Below are positions 20,045 to 30,030 of a stretch of 64,000 bases of DNA, one piece after another. The position numbers and the translations under genes were made by a program. Source of the DNA: Laccaria trichodermophora. Lineage: Eukaryota; Basidiomycota; Agaricomycetes; Agaricales; Hydnangiaceae. Positions within the stretch are counted from its first letter, which is position 1; every line of letters starts with the position of its first letter. A model generated the notes under the pieces. That model did no database searches and had not been told where the DNA came from. It was given only the letters and a program-made list of their open reading frames with translations. Location: positions 124,001-188,000 of the forward strand of contig JACTVC010000004.1 in the NCBI GenBank assembly GCA_018417955.1, written 5' to 3'.

Positions 20045-22157
20045 CTACTCTGAACCTTTTGGGTAAGGACCCAAAGGAAGACCATGGATGTCGGTGGCTG
20101 AGGCAATGCCAGCTGCGTTTCCTGACGTCGGCAATTTCAGAGCTTTGCAGTTATCGAGCAACTTCGGCGGGACGCCATAGTGCTGCTGAGCCTGCAGAGG
20201 CGCTTCGACAAGCTGGACCGCCAGTCCGGCTTCGAGATGCCATTCGATGTGACCTTTGGCATTCCGTAAGTTTTATCGAATCTGGGAAGTGGATGTACGA
20301 AGGAAGACATACAATGCAAGAACCACACTCCAGGATTATCAGCTACAAATCGTATCGTCGCCGACCCCAAGGGTGGGATTCCCACCACGTCCCTGCGGAT
20401 GGGGTTCGCCTGCCCTTCTACAACGGGCGGATTCAGCGTAGGGTCAGAAGAAGTATAGTTCGTCGCGCGGCCAACGATCATGAATTTGTGTCCGTGCAAA
20501 TGGCTTCAGGGATGTTAGGAATTGTAATGCGGTTCAAATGAGAGATCACTTACAATGGATGTTTTCCGGTATCTCCATTCTTAATCACAATATCGACAAC
20601 GTCGCCATAATCAACGACGAAGCTCGTAGGCCCGTAAGCCCCTGGAACCGTCGCATTCTTGCCAAGTGTGAGCTCGGACAGGACGGCAGGAACGAGGGGA
20701 CTGTTATATGTGATTCCGTTGAACATTGCCCTGTTGGTACCGTCGTCCATGGTGGCGAAGGAGACTTCCAGCTCGATCGTCTTGGTTGCGGCGGGCTGAG
20801 CCACGACAATGACGGGGACGAGGGCTGTATCGTTCACGTCGTGGTACTCGTCCAAGAACCCGTTATCGGTCAAGGGCGCGGAGGCGTTGTAAGTGATGGA
20901 GGATGTGATGTCTGCGGGGGTCAGGAAGCATCCAAGAAACTGCGGGAAAAGACGTACTGGGATGCAAAGTCGGTGGGACGACGTCGAACATGTCTGTGTC
21001 CATGTTGGCGTGGAGAGCCCAGTTGGAACAAGTATCATTGCGCGCTGTGATGAGGATTGAGTACCGCTGTGCAACAGCGAGGGAAATCATGTCTATCGGA
21101 TACTCTTCCACGTCGGTCTATACCCAGACATTAGCTCGTGCAGCAGAACGAAAGAAATGAGACATACGCCATCGACTTCGATGATACGCATATCGTGTCC
21201 GTCGATCCAGAAGTAGAACATTGCGAACGCGGCCGTGTTGACGATGCGTAAGCGGTATGTCTTTCCTGGTTGGAAGGGCAGGGTGGCGTTCTCGTTGAAC
21301 CCGACCGCACCGGTGACACAGGCTGGATTTGAGCCAGCAATAGGCCCGAGGTAGGCTGAGTTTTGGGCAAAGTACATTAATCCAGAATCTGAGAGATTTT
21401 TTTGTTTTAGTAAAGGAGTGATGAAAAAGACTATTGATTTACCTGGGACGGGCTCGACACCATCAGGATTCGCAATGTTGATATACTGTTTCAACAAGAC
21501 GGCATGTTCTTCGTGATACCAGTCCCCGAGAATAATGGTGAATTCTTCGTCATACTCTGCGACTTCTTTTGGAGGGTGAAGAACCAGAGGCGCTCGCAGA
21601 CCGTCGACGTATTGGCCCTTTAGGTAAGCATCGGGTTAGATGTGGCGGAAAAGAGGAGGAAGTTTCGTACAGACGAGTGGCCATGCACCCAATAGGTACC
21701 CCATTGGTCGGAGGTGTTGACGGGGACAACATAATCGAAGGTGCCACCAGGGGGTATACCACTGAGGCGGAGTTAACGCGTGAGTAGGAGCAGTTGGTGA
21801 AAGAAAATACCATTCGCTGACGCCTTTGGCGCCGTCCATCCAAGATGTAGTGTTGAAAAACATGCCATGGTGATGCAAGGTGGCAGGGTCCGAGAGAGAA
21901 TTTGTAACATGGACCAAGAGCGAATCAGTCGTCTGAACGTTGACTGGCAGAGGCCTGAACACATGTTAGCAGCGGGGTATATCATGGGCAAGAAAAGTTG
22001 CTCACGGCCAAGAGCCATTTATGCCGACGACGCGTCGTGGAAAGAGGCCGTCCGGGTTTGCGTTCTGGACGTAGGTGAGGTTCCACCATAGTTCCTGAAC
22101 GCCAGCGAGTGCGGGGCTGCCCAACGCAGCGAGCAGGACGAATAAGGTCGTCAGCAT
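20045..22157 (-). CDS. Fet3-type multicopper ferroxidase, apparently without C-terminal membrane anchor
   Basis: The N-terminus [20 protein letters not shown] is a signal peptide, followed by [14 protein letters not shown], typical of Fet3. Copper motifs are present: [30 protein letters not shown] (formed across an intron) and [12 protein letters not shown] (formed across an intron). The Fet3-typical [34 protein letters not shown] and [14 protein letters not shown] blocks are also present. Such enzymes oxidise Fe(II) for uptake together with an Ftr1 permease. The frame ends [12 protein letters not shown] at 20045 without the transmembrane tail of yeast Fet3. It may be a secreted form, like MCO1 of Phanerochaete chrysosporium, unless a further 3' exon was missed. 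No FTR1 gene lies in the window. About seven introns of 50-60 nt interrupt it. Confidence 0.9.
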
Positions 22158-23500
22158 GGGGAGAGCGGTAAAAATGGCTCAAGAACATGCTTGAGGCAAA
22201 GGATGGCCTATATGGGTATGAGAAAGGTGCGTTCCGAATCTTCAGGAGATGTGTCACCCTGCGATTGCGTGGAATTGTAGAAGGGACCGAACAAGGACCG
22301 AAGGTGGTCTCCATCCCTTCAAATGAAGTCCTCGAGTTGCCTTCTACTTCGAAATATCGCTCCTGACGAGGAATCACTATCAGCTATATCAATCTCAGGA
22401 TGTCCCACGACTGTAGAAAAGATGCTCTTCGAAGCTGTGGTGTTGATATGCGGCGCTGGCCCTATTGAAATATCAGAATCGAGCCCTGCGTCAGTTCAAC
22501 GTTTCCGCGTTACGCGTCAGCCACAGCGCAAGGCGCGACGAACACAACCCGAGAAGCGGTAGTTGATGCCCTTTTCCTCAGACAAGTTTTGTGATCAAAA
22601 AAAGCCTGCATGATATCCAACGTGCACCGTAGCCAATGTTCATGCAAATTATTACATTCCTGGTAGCGGCCACCAGATCAATCTGGTAATTCAAAGCAGA
22701 GAGTAAGCAGAAGGGCAAATTTCATATGTATTGAATAATCTCTACAACATGATGGGTAAGGTGGAGACAGCACAAGCTGGCTGCGGCTACGAGTCTAAGA
22801 TGGAAAGCGTCAGCCATGGCGAACGAAGCGAACGGGGCAAAGAGATGAAATAAACTCTCAGAGGGATATAGATGTCCTTCATCTAAGTTCGGACATATGC
22901 TTGTATATTTTTGAAAAGCATCATGGAGAAAGGAAGGAAGGAGAGAAGGATGCTCACCTAGATACGAAAGCCTGTTGCTTGGAGATGCAAACAAAATACT
23001 CAATACCTGGCCGGGGTAACAGAAACATCAGTCGACGCTCTGAGTCGCCAAGAGTCAAAACGGGGAAGCTTCAGCGGGTGGTGTGTGTAGCAGAGGGCCC
23101 ATCGACGTTGTCGCCCGCTCACAAGAGCTCGTCCGTAGCGGTCGACGTAAGTTGTTTCACTTACATTCTTTAACATTCAACCTGATAGAAAGGCGACGAA
23201 TCAGCATTCGCCCGATGAACAGCAGAATAAAAAGACGAGAGAAAAAAGGCTCAGTTGGTGATGCATGTTACGAGTGAGGATCATCGATGTCACCGACTCG
23301 GAAATGGAAAGTATCATCGTTGCCATAGACAAGAAAAACACACTCACAAGAAGTGGAGGAGGAGAACGTTGTAGGTTAGCACATCGAAAACAACAAGAAG
23401 CAAGAGAAGAAAGTTGGAGAAAACCAAAACTACATTCAATCTCCGATATCGGAGATGAAAATAAACTGCACAGTTTGTATATAAGGACCCCAATCACCAC
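22158..23500. other. Intergenic region upstream of the ferroxidase gene
   Basis: Only short, unrelated open frames occur here and none has a recognisable domain. A TATA-like GTATATAAGG lies at about 23,477-23,486, shortly before the dispersed repeat at 23.5 kb. Confidence 0.35.
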
Positions 23501-23524
23501 TTGTTCCATCATCCTCAAGTCGTC

Positions 23525-24690
23525 CTCCACATTGTCCTGGTGAGCTAATTATTCTACAATATTCTTTCTCCCTCCCCTTCTGTGATGAACTTCAATTCAG
23601 TTCTGCTTCCGAACGAGAGCAATCAACCTCTTGTGGACACTCTGTACCAAAAAACTCTTGCTGACCTCTTTATCTTCTCAAAATGAGACCCATTACAAGA
23701 CGCTAACCCCTTCCTCTTCTAGGTCTTCTCGTCTTTCGGAATCACCTCAGGAATCACTGTAGTTTTAGGTGAGTTTACCTTCCTCCCCCTTCCCATACGA
23801 CGAAAACAAGTTCATCCATTCTTTGAATGACTTGCTTCCGCTGGGTTCTCAAGAGTCGTCCTCGCTTCTGGCGGGGATCATGTGCATGTATGCCGTTTTG
23901 GTATGCATGTGCTGACTCGGAGACCTACGTGGAGGCTTGGACAATGAAACCCACGGCTTCTCTGATTTCCTCCTGCAAATGTTTTTGTAATGCTCTTTCG
24001 CTTATCGTCACCTTCTCTCTAGCTCGCTTTTTGTTATTTCTGTACTGTTGGTCCTGTGGAAATAGTTAATCTCAAATATATTCATTCTACTTCTCGATCA
24101 ATCCAGCTCGAGGCTTTTCTCTTCAAGCTGTAGCGCTCGATGACCCCCTCCGTATGCGTTTCAAGTGCCTTTCAAATGAGTAAACTCACTGACAGATGTT
24201 GGACACGTAGTCGCCTGACCGTCCCTTGAGGTCGTCTCGTGACTCTCGTCTGTCTACCTTCAAGTGGTCTTTGGCATCTTCAAACAGTTGTTTGCGAATC
24301 GGCGCTGCATTACCTAGGGCGCTCAAGGAGTCAAGGGACGGCACGCTAATTAATCAACGTCGTCCCTAACGTACACGATTTACAGCAGCTATCATTGAAC
24401 TATGACGTCCTTTTTATGGAAGAAGCAGGTGTTGCATGCTATCACATTTTTTTAAAAGATCTCCCGCACTAATTCAACTTTTGACATTTTATAGAAGAAC
24501 GAACCTGTTGTTATGAATCCGTTTCTCCTTGCGCGTATATTCACCGCACGTTTCCGTACCGGATTCCTTGTCTGACGCCCTCTTTTTTTTTTTTTTTGAC
24601 TTGCAAGAATCGAAGTTCTTCCGATATGGCTCGCAATTACAGCGGCTACAACTTGAAATTCTAGTTTCCCTGACTGTCACATCGACGGCG
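23525..24690 (+). repeat. Diverged repeat, copy shared with 26.0-26.4 kb and partly with 3.1-3.3 kb
   Basis: Blocks such as AACTTCAATTCAGTTCTGCT (about 23,585), a CGATTTACAGC block (about 24,373) and a GAACGAACCTGTT block (about 24,495) recur in the same order near 26,085, 26,168 and 26,236. The arrangement precedes two paralogous DUF5648 genes, so it is probably the old promoter-proximal part of their duplication unit. The copy here is longer (about 1.2 kb against 0.4 kb). Short reading frames inside are not convincing as genes. Confidence 0.5.
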
Positions 24691-25148
24691 AAATGGGCCC
24701 GTTAGACAGTTTCTGCAGCTTGAAGTCTACTACGTTTCAAACGAAAATGCTCTTCGCCGCACTCGCTCTTGTAGCCTGCTCATCCTCCAGCATTGTCTCT
24801 GACGTCCGTGATTCTATCAACTATTGCGTCCGTTTTCTTGGAAGACTTATCAGAAACATTTTCTTTTCCCACACTAGAATCCACATTGCTGACATTTTTT
24901 TCAGACGGAAGACTGAGCGAATCTGTGCCTCAATTTACTACTTGGTGAGTTTCTGAGCCGGTGGTGGATCCGCTTCTGACCAGGTTCAACGTGCATTGGA
25001 ATTCCAAGAATCGATGCTTATACAATTTATCAATCGAAGAATCCACCCTACTCTACCTCAAACGTGTTAATGGAGCCGGATCTACAACAACGGACTGGCC
25101 ACCACGGCTTGACACTGGTTTCCCTAAGCGACATCGGCTTCATACTGA

Positions 25149-25158
25149 TATAAAAAGG
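25149..25158 (+). promoter_or_regulatory. TATA box of first DUF5648 gene
   Basis: TATAAAAAGG lies about 75 bp before the ATG at 25226. The following GGCAG and CCAGTTCT blocks are shared with the second copy. Confidence 0.6.
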
Positions 25159-25225
25159 CAGGTAAACATACCCAGTTCTACAGTTCCCCCTAACTTGAAG
25201 AACTACTACTACGCTTTAAGCAAAC

Positions 25226-25824
25226 ATGCGTTTCACACTTGCTTTTGTCGCTGCCATCGTTGGTTTTGCTGCTGCGAGTCCTTTGGAGGTCAGCTCTGAC
25301 TATTCTTTGAATCACAAATCCCCCTTAACCCGCACGTTTACTTGCAACAGGCTCGCGGAGGAGCTCCCCAAGCTTGTGGAAATTGCAGGAACGTCGTCCC
25401 CCTGCTCAGGGCATACAGTGCAGGTGGTACTGACCACTTCTACACTACAAACGCCGCAGAGATGCGAAATGCGGTCACCAATCTCGGGTATACCAACGAA
25501 GGAACAACCGGCTACATCTTCCCTACTCAGGAGCTCCACACTGTCCCCTTGTACAGACTGTACAACGGCGCGATCAGAGACCACTTCTATACCACCAACG
25601 CGGCAGAGCGTGACAACGCTGCGCAGAGACTTGGGTATACCAACGAGGGGATCACTGGCTATGTCTATCCTGACACGGCCTGTGGAGGCCTTCCTCTCTA
25701 CCGTCTCTACAGCGGCGGTGCCACGGACCACTTTTATACCATGTCCGCCGCTGAGCGGGATAATGCAAGCAATAATTTGGGATATACGCAGGAAGGTATC
25801 GCGGGCTACATCTTCCCTTACTAG
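25226..25824 (+). CDS. Secreted DUF5648 repeat protein, copy 1
   Basis: Exon 1 (25226-25288) encodes a 21-residue signal peptide (MRFTLAFVAAIVGFAAAS then PLE). A 62-nt intron (25289-25350) follows, then exon 2 (25351-25824), for about 178 residues in all. The mature part is three tandem repeats of about 45 residues with the pattern PLyRlYn...DHFYTTnaaErdNA...lGYtnEGitGYvfp: VPLLRAYSAGGTDHFYTT, VPLYRLYNGAIRDHFYTT and LPLYRLYSGGATDHFYTM. This is the DUF5648 (PF18885) repeat, found in secreted fungal and bacterial proteins and sometimes attached to hydrolases. Its function is unknown. Two conserved cysteines (ACGNC) sit just after the intron and one (ACGG) lies before repeat three. Confidence 0.9.
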
Positions 25825-26603
25825 GGAGACAAACTCTGTCCGTCAGTATGTTTGGGATATTCTTCTCCATAACTGACAATACTCTCAGGTTGGAACTAGA
25901 CACTATACGTGCGCGGTACTTACATCTTGGTTACTACTTATGTTTGTGAAACTTTTACAGCGTTGCACGACTTTTCGCGCACCACTTCCTCAAATCCTTT
26001 GCATTTCTTGACAACTCAATGTAATTTCTTCTCTTCTACGTGAACATAATTCTTCCCCCCTTTTCCGATAAACTTCAATTCGGTTCTGCTTCCAAACGAC
26101 AGCAATCGACCTCTTGCATTGGACACATTGTACCAAGACTCTCTCGCTGAAGCCTGACTTTCTTGAAATGATCACGATTTACAGCGGCTGTCAATAATCA
26201 TTGACTTTTCTCCACATGCCTCTGACACTCACAGAGCGAACCTGATACTACGAATTTGTTTCTCCTGACGCTTATATTCACCACGCGTCCAACTTGTACC
26301 AAATTCCTTGCCTGACGGCCTCTATGTATTTGACTTACATGAGTCGATGTTCTCAGAGACTATAGTTGGACTATAGAGCTCTTGACTCGATCTTCACTTA
26401 CTTAGAAGTTCCCGTCTCTTGGTGACAACTGCTAAATTGGCCGGACTTCAGCCGAAAAAGAAAAGACGCCCAGACCGACCCTTGCGCGCCCCTCCACCGT
26501 AGCCGAAGAGTGGCGAAATATCATTCAAATACCAGAAGAATTTACCCCAATCCGCGGCTTGACATTGTGGTTGCCCTGAGCGACACGTCGGCTTCATGCG
26601 CAA

Positions 26604-26613
26604 CATAAAAAGG
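26604..26613 (+). promoter_or_regulatory. TATA-like element of second DUF5648 gene
   Basis: CATAAAAAGG is in the same context (followed by GGCAG-like and CCAGTTCT blocks) as the TATA box of the first copy, about 85 bp before the ATG. Confidence 0.5.
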
Positions 26614-26690
26614 CAGCCGAACATAGCCAGTTCTCCAGCTCCCCCAACTTGAACCTTCAAGGACTACTTACTGCTACATCTCAAGTAAAC

Positions 26691-27278
26691 ATGCGCTTCG
26701 CACTTGCTTTTGTCGCTGCCATCGTTGGTTTTGCTGCTGCGAGTCCTTTGGAGGTCAGCTTTCAATATTCTTTAAACCCACGAATCCTCTTGATTAACCT
26801 GCCTGTTTACTTGCAACAGGCTCGCGCAGCTTGTGGACTTCGCGGAACCACCATTCCCCTGCTCAGGGCATACAACGCACGTGCCACTGACCACTTCTAC
26901 ACTACAAACGACGCAGAAATGGAAAACGCGGTTGTCAGGCTCGGGTATAGCAGTGAAGGAACAACTGGCCACATCTTCCCCATTGAAGAGCTCCAGACTG
27001 TCCCGTTGTACAGGCTGTACAACGCTGCGATTCAAGACCACTTCTATACCACCAGCGCGGAAGAGCGTGACAACGCTGTCAAGGAGCTTGGGTATACCGA
27101 AGAGGGGATTACCGGATATGTCTATCTTGACACGGCCTGTGGAGGCCTTCCTCTCTACCGTCTCTACAGCGGCGGCGCCACAGACCACTTCTATACCATG
27201 TCCGCCGCTGAGCGGGATAATGCGAGCAATAATTTGGGATATACCCAGGAGGGTATTGCGGGCTACATATTCCCGTAG
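26691..27278 (+). CDS. Secreted DUF5648 repeat protein, copy 2
   Basis: The layout is the same as copy 1: signal-peptide exon 26691-26753, intron 26754-26819 with the same CAACAG acceptor, exon 2 26820-27278, about 173 residues. Repeats begin IPLLRAYNARATDHFYTT, VPLYRLYNAAIQDHFYTT and LPLYRLYSGGATDHFYTM. The third repeat and the signal peptide are nearly identical to copy 1, while repeats one and two have diverged (GHIF for GYIF, KELGYTEE for QRLGYTNE). This suggests a fairly recent tandem duplication with patchy conversion. The product is secreted and of unknown function. Its 3' end lies about 250 bp from the 3' end of the antisense GT18 gene. Confidence 0.9.
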   Translation: MRFALAFVAAIVGFAAASPLEVSFQYSLNPRILLINLPVYLQQARAACGLRGTTIPLLRAYNARATDHFYTTNDAEMENAVVRLGYSSEGTTGHIFPIEELQTVPLYRLYNAAIQDHFYTTSAEERDNAVKELGYTEEGITGYVYLDTACGGLPLYRLYSGGATDHFYTMSAAERDNASNNLGYTQEGIAGYIFP

Positions 27279-27531
27279 GGAGACAACCGCTGTGCGTCAG
27301 TATGTTTGGGATATTCGGATATTTGACCTTTTTGTCGAGGTAGCTTCAACATTATACCGTACAGCCTAGAAAATTAATAATAATAGTAGTTTATACAATC
27401 CGATATCACAAGCTGCCCAACGTCTTGAGAATTTTCAAAAGATATGTCGTAGCCTTGGAACCTTGCCGACCTGAGGAAGCGAGGCGTGTCAAAGTCATGT
27501 CTAAATCTCAAAGACCTAAGGATAGAGTCAG

Positions 27532-29370
27532 TCAGAAGCAGATACTAGATGAAGGATCGAATCGCACATATGCATCCCCCCCTTCCTTCAGTCGTTCCGC
27601 GAGTAGAACCTCCGCTTGTGCTTTCCAGTCAGTTTCCATCAGGAGGACAAGGCGATCCTGGACCGCCTTCTCAGTCATATGCTCAGGGATAAATCTGTAG
27701 GATCGTTCAATTTATAGAGCCACGTATATAAAAGAAGGACAACGGACCTCCCTATCTCCGTCGTAGAAGCTGCTTTAACGGCATTAACAAATCCAGCATA
27801 ATCTTGATGGTGGACGTTGTAGACATACCTAAATTAAAGTGGTTTCAAACGGTTAGTTCAATGGTAGGCTGGATCAACCTACGGAGGGTCATAACGAGCC
27901 AGGGAGGGATGCTGTGAGTAGTACCATTTCGTTTTGTTCCAAGGATCACGATGGTCATAACTTTTGATCTAAAGCAAATAAGCAGAGACTTTACGCCATG
28001 AGTTAGAACATACAGGATTGAGGAATGGTACTCCTTGACACAAAGCGTCGTACGGCGAGGGGCTCCACCAAGGACTGCCCACTCCAATCATCATCCTGCT
28101 GTTGCCGACTTGATGTCTGAACTCCGATTGAGTGAGGATACCATGATTGATCACGCCGTGCTCCCTGTCTTCAATAGTGACCATCTCTCCTTGCTTTACC
28201 GGGTCCCAATTATAATGTTGGTTCACGGCCCACCCTCCAACAAAACTTGTTCCTACTTCTTGAAATGCCAGGGAGAAGTAGGACCGGTTCCAGGCGAAGT
28301 AGTCCGTATTGTAGATATAGTAGATTTCCTTCATAAGAATCCAAACTTGGTCAGCACGTTCCGAGAGAGGTTTGACAGGAATGGCACTGCACGCCTCTTC
28401 GATTGAGTATCTAACAAAGAGGTCAAATGCGATCGAGTAGAGTACAACAGGCGCGTATATACCCAAGGTATTGGATAGGGCTCGGCGCTTCACCATGGTC
28501 CGGATTTGCGGAGAGAATCCATTTACCCTTCATCAGAGAAGCTCCTCTGTGGTTGCCATGCGATGTGAAGAATTCAAAGTCAAAAATTTTCCAGGCCGGA
28601 ATTCCTGTAGGATTCAATGGACTTTTAACACATTGAGGGTCTTTGTGGCACTCCCCAGCCCTGTTCCGGATAACAACCTTGATAATTTTTGGGTAAGACA
28701 GCAAGAGGGATGTCCGAAACTTCAAGGACGCACCTTGACAAGGTCGGGAAACATTCGATACTGGAAAAGAGCTTCCTCTGCCAATGACATGAGAGAAAGG
28801 TTTTCGAAGAGGTAATAACGTGCCCTACTAAAGCTAGTCGCGAAAAGTGTCGTGTAGCCCAGCTTTCGGAGGTTTTTGTACTGGCAACCAGTGAGTTTGA
28901 GCTACTAAGACGCGTCAGAAACGACTCACCACAGATATCCCCCTGCAATTTTATCAACATCAGAGATAGTCGTTCTTAAAGTTCAGCGCTCACCATATTC
29001 CATTTCCTCCTTTGAACCCTTGCACTACACCTTGCTGAAACCAATGAGCCGCCAACAGGGCAACCTTGCACTGGTTGGGCCCACAATTATCCAAGGCAAT
29101 GCACGAGTGAAGATCTCTCAAAGTGCGGGCGTTCCATTCTCGGTAGTCCTTACGTTCCAAGTCAGGTGGCACAAAATGCGGCTCGAGAGACGGCGGTGAT
29201 TCGCGATAACGTTCTGTTGAAGCTGTAGGTAGCGGGGCTGAGTTCTTCTCGTAATTGATTGTGAGGGATTTCCAGTTCCCAAAACTTGCTTGATGAAAGA
29301 GCGTAGCGAGAAAGACAGTTGCGACGATAACAATGAGAATTCTGACCCAGAGAGTATTCTTAGACGACAT
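27532..29370 (-). CDS. GT18-type glycosyltransferase (MGAT5-like), copy 1
   Basis: The N-terminus MSSKNTLWVRILIVIVATVF is a type II signal anchor, as in Golgi glycosyltransferases, followed by a stem. Exons joined by hand give HSCIALDNCG, a 13-nt micro-exon, YKNLRKLGYTTLFA, YRMFPDLVK, IIKVVIRNRAGEC and SPIQYLG. A 52-nt intron leads to YSIEEACSAIP, then YFSLAFQEVGTSFVGGW and IGVGSPWWSPSPYDALCQGVPFLNP. A GTATGT intron follows, then DPWNKTKWYYSQHPSLARYDPP and VYNVHHQDYAGFVNAVKAA, with FIPEHMTEKAV as the last exon. The GSP..SP.PYDAL..GVPFLNP block matches the GT18 catalytic domain related to alpha-1,6-mannosyl-glycoprotein GlcNAc-transferase V. The sugar and acceptor are unknown. Only about 35 bp of its own upstream sequence remain before the duplication junction. 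Confidence 0.85.
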
Positions 29371-29384
29371 GAGAGAGAGTAAGC

Positions 29385-29410
29385 TAATTATAATGCATGC
29401 AGTTCCCCCA
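29385..29410. other. Duplication junction between GT18 copy 1 and DUF5648 pseudogene
   Basis: Upstream of the two GT18 copies the sequence is alike up to AATGCATGCA. It then splits: copy 1 continues into the CAGTTCCCCC block that precedes a DUF5648 gene, while copy 2 continues into unrelated sequence (AAACTCACTGG). The GCATGCA word is the likely breakpoint of the 2.5-kb tandem duplication. Confidence 0.6.
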
Positions 29411-29446
29411 ACTTTCGGAATAACTACTACTACGCCTCAAGCAAAC

Positions 29447-29821
29447 ATGCGCTTCACACTTGCTTTTGTCGCTGCCATCGTTGGTTTTTCTGCTGCGAGT
29501 TCGTTGGAGGTCAGTTCTTGATATTCTTCAAATCACACATCCTCTTTAACCCGTCCGTTTACCTGCAACAAACTCGCGCAGCCTGTGGACTTCGTATGAT
29601 ACCACCAGCAAGGAAGAGCGTGACAACGCTGCGCAGAGACTTGGGTATACCGAAGAGGGGATCACCGGATATGTCTATCCTGACACGGCCTGCGGAGGGC
29701 AACCTCTCTACCGTCTCCACAGTACGGACCACTTGTATACCATGTCCGCTGTTGAGCGTGATAATGCCGGCGAACATATGGGATATACCGAGGAGGGTGT
29801 TGCGGGCTACATCTTCCCCTA
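29447..29821 (+). pseudogene. DUF5648 gene copy 3, truncated and broken
   Basis: The signal-peptide exon is intact (one change, GFSAAS), but the acceptor CAACAG of copies 1 and 2 reads CAACAA here. After ACGL the sequence jumps into the middle of repeat two (TACCACCAGC), so repeat one is deleted, and the junction shifts the frame. The remaining repeats (ERDNAAQRLGYTEEGITGYV; PLYRLHS..DHLYTM; GYTEEGVAGYIFP) are in one frame but cannot be reached from the start codon. A further in-frame loss inside repeat three removes the Gly-Gly-Ala. The gene is therefore very probably dead. Confidence 0.85.
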
Positions 29822-30030
29822 GTGAGACAAACTTCGTTGACCTTTTCGTCGATGTAGCTTCAACATCATACCGTACAGCCTGGAAAATTAATAGTAGTTG
29901 ACCCAATTCAATATTACAAGCTGTCCAAAACCTTGAGAACTTTTGGAAGATATGGCGTAGCCTCGGAGTGTGAGGAAGCAAGGCGTGTCACAGTCATGTC
30001 TAAATCTCAAAGACCTAAGGATAGAGGCAG

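Noticed and set aside
24693..24956. Short secreted protein with a hydrophobic start
   Set aside because: MLFAALALVACSSSS looks like a signal peptide, but the rest has no family match, lies within a diverged repeat area and lacks an equivalent in the sister copy at 26.3 kb.
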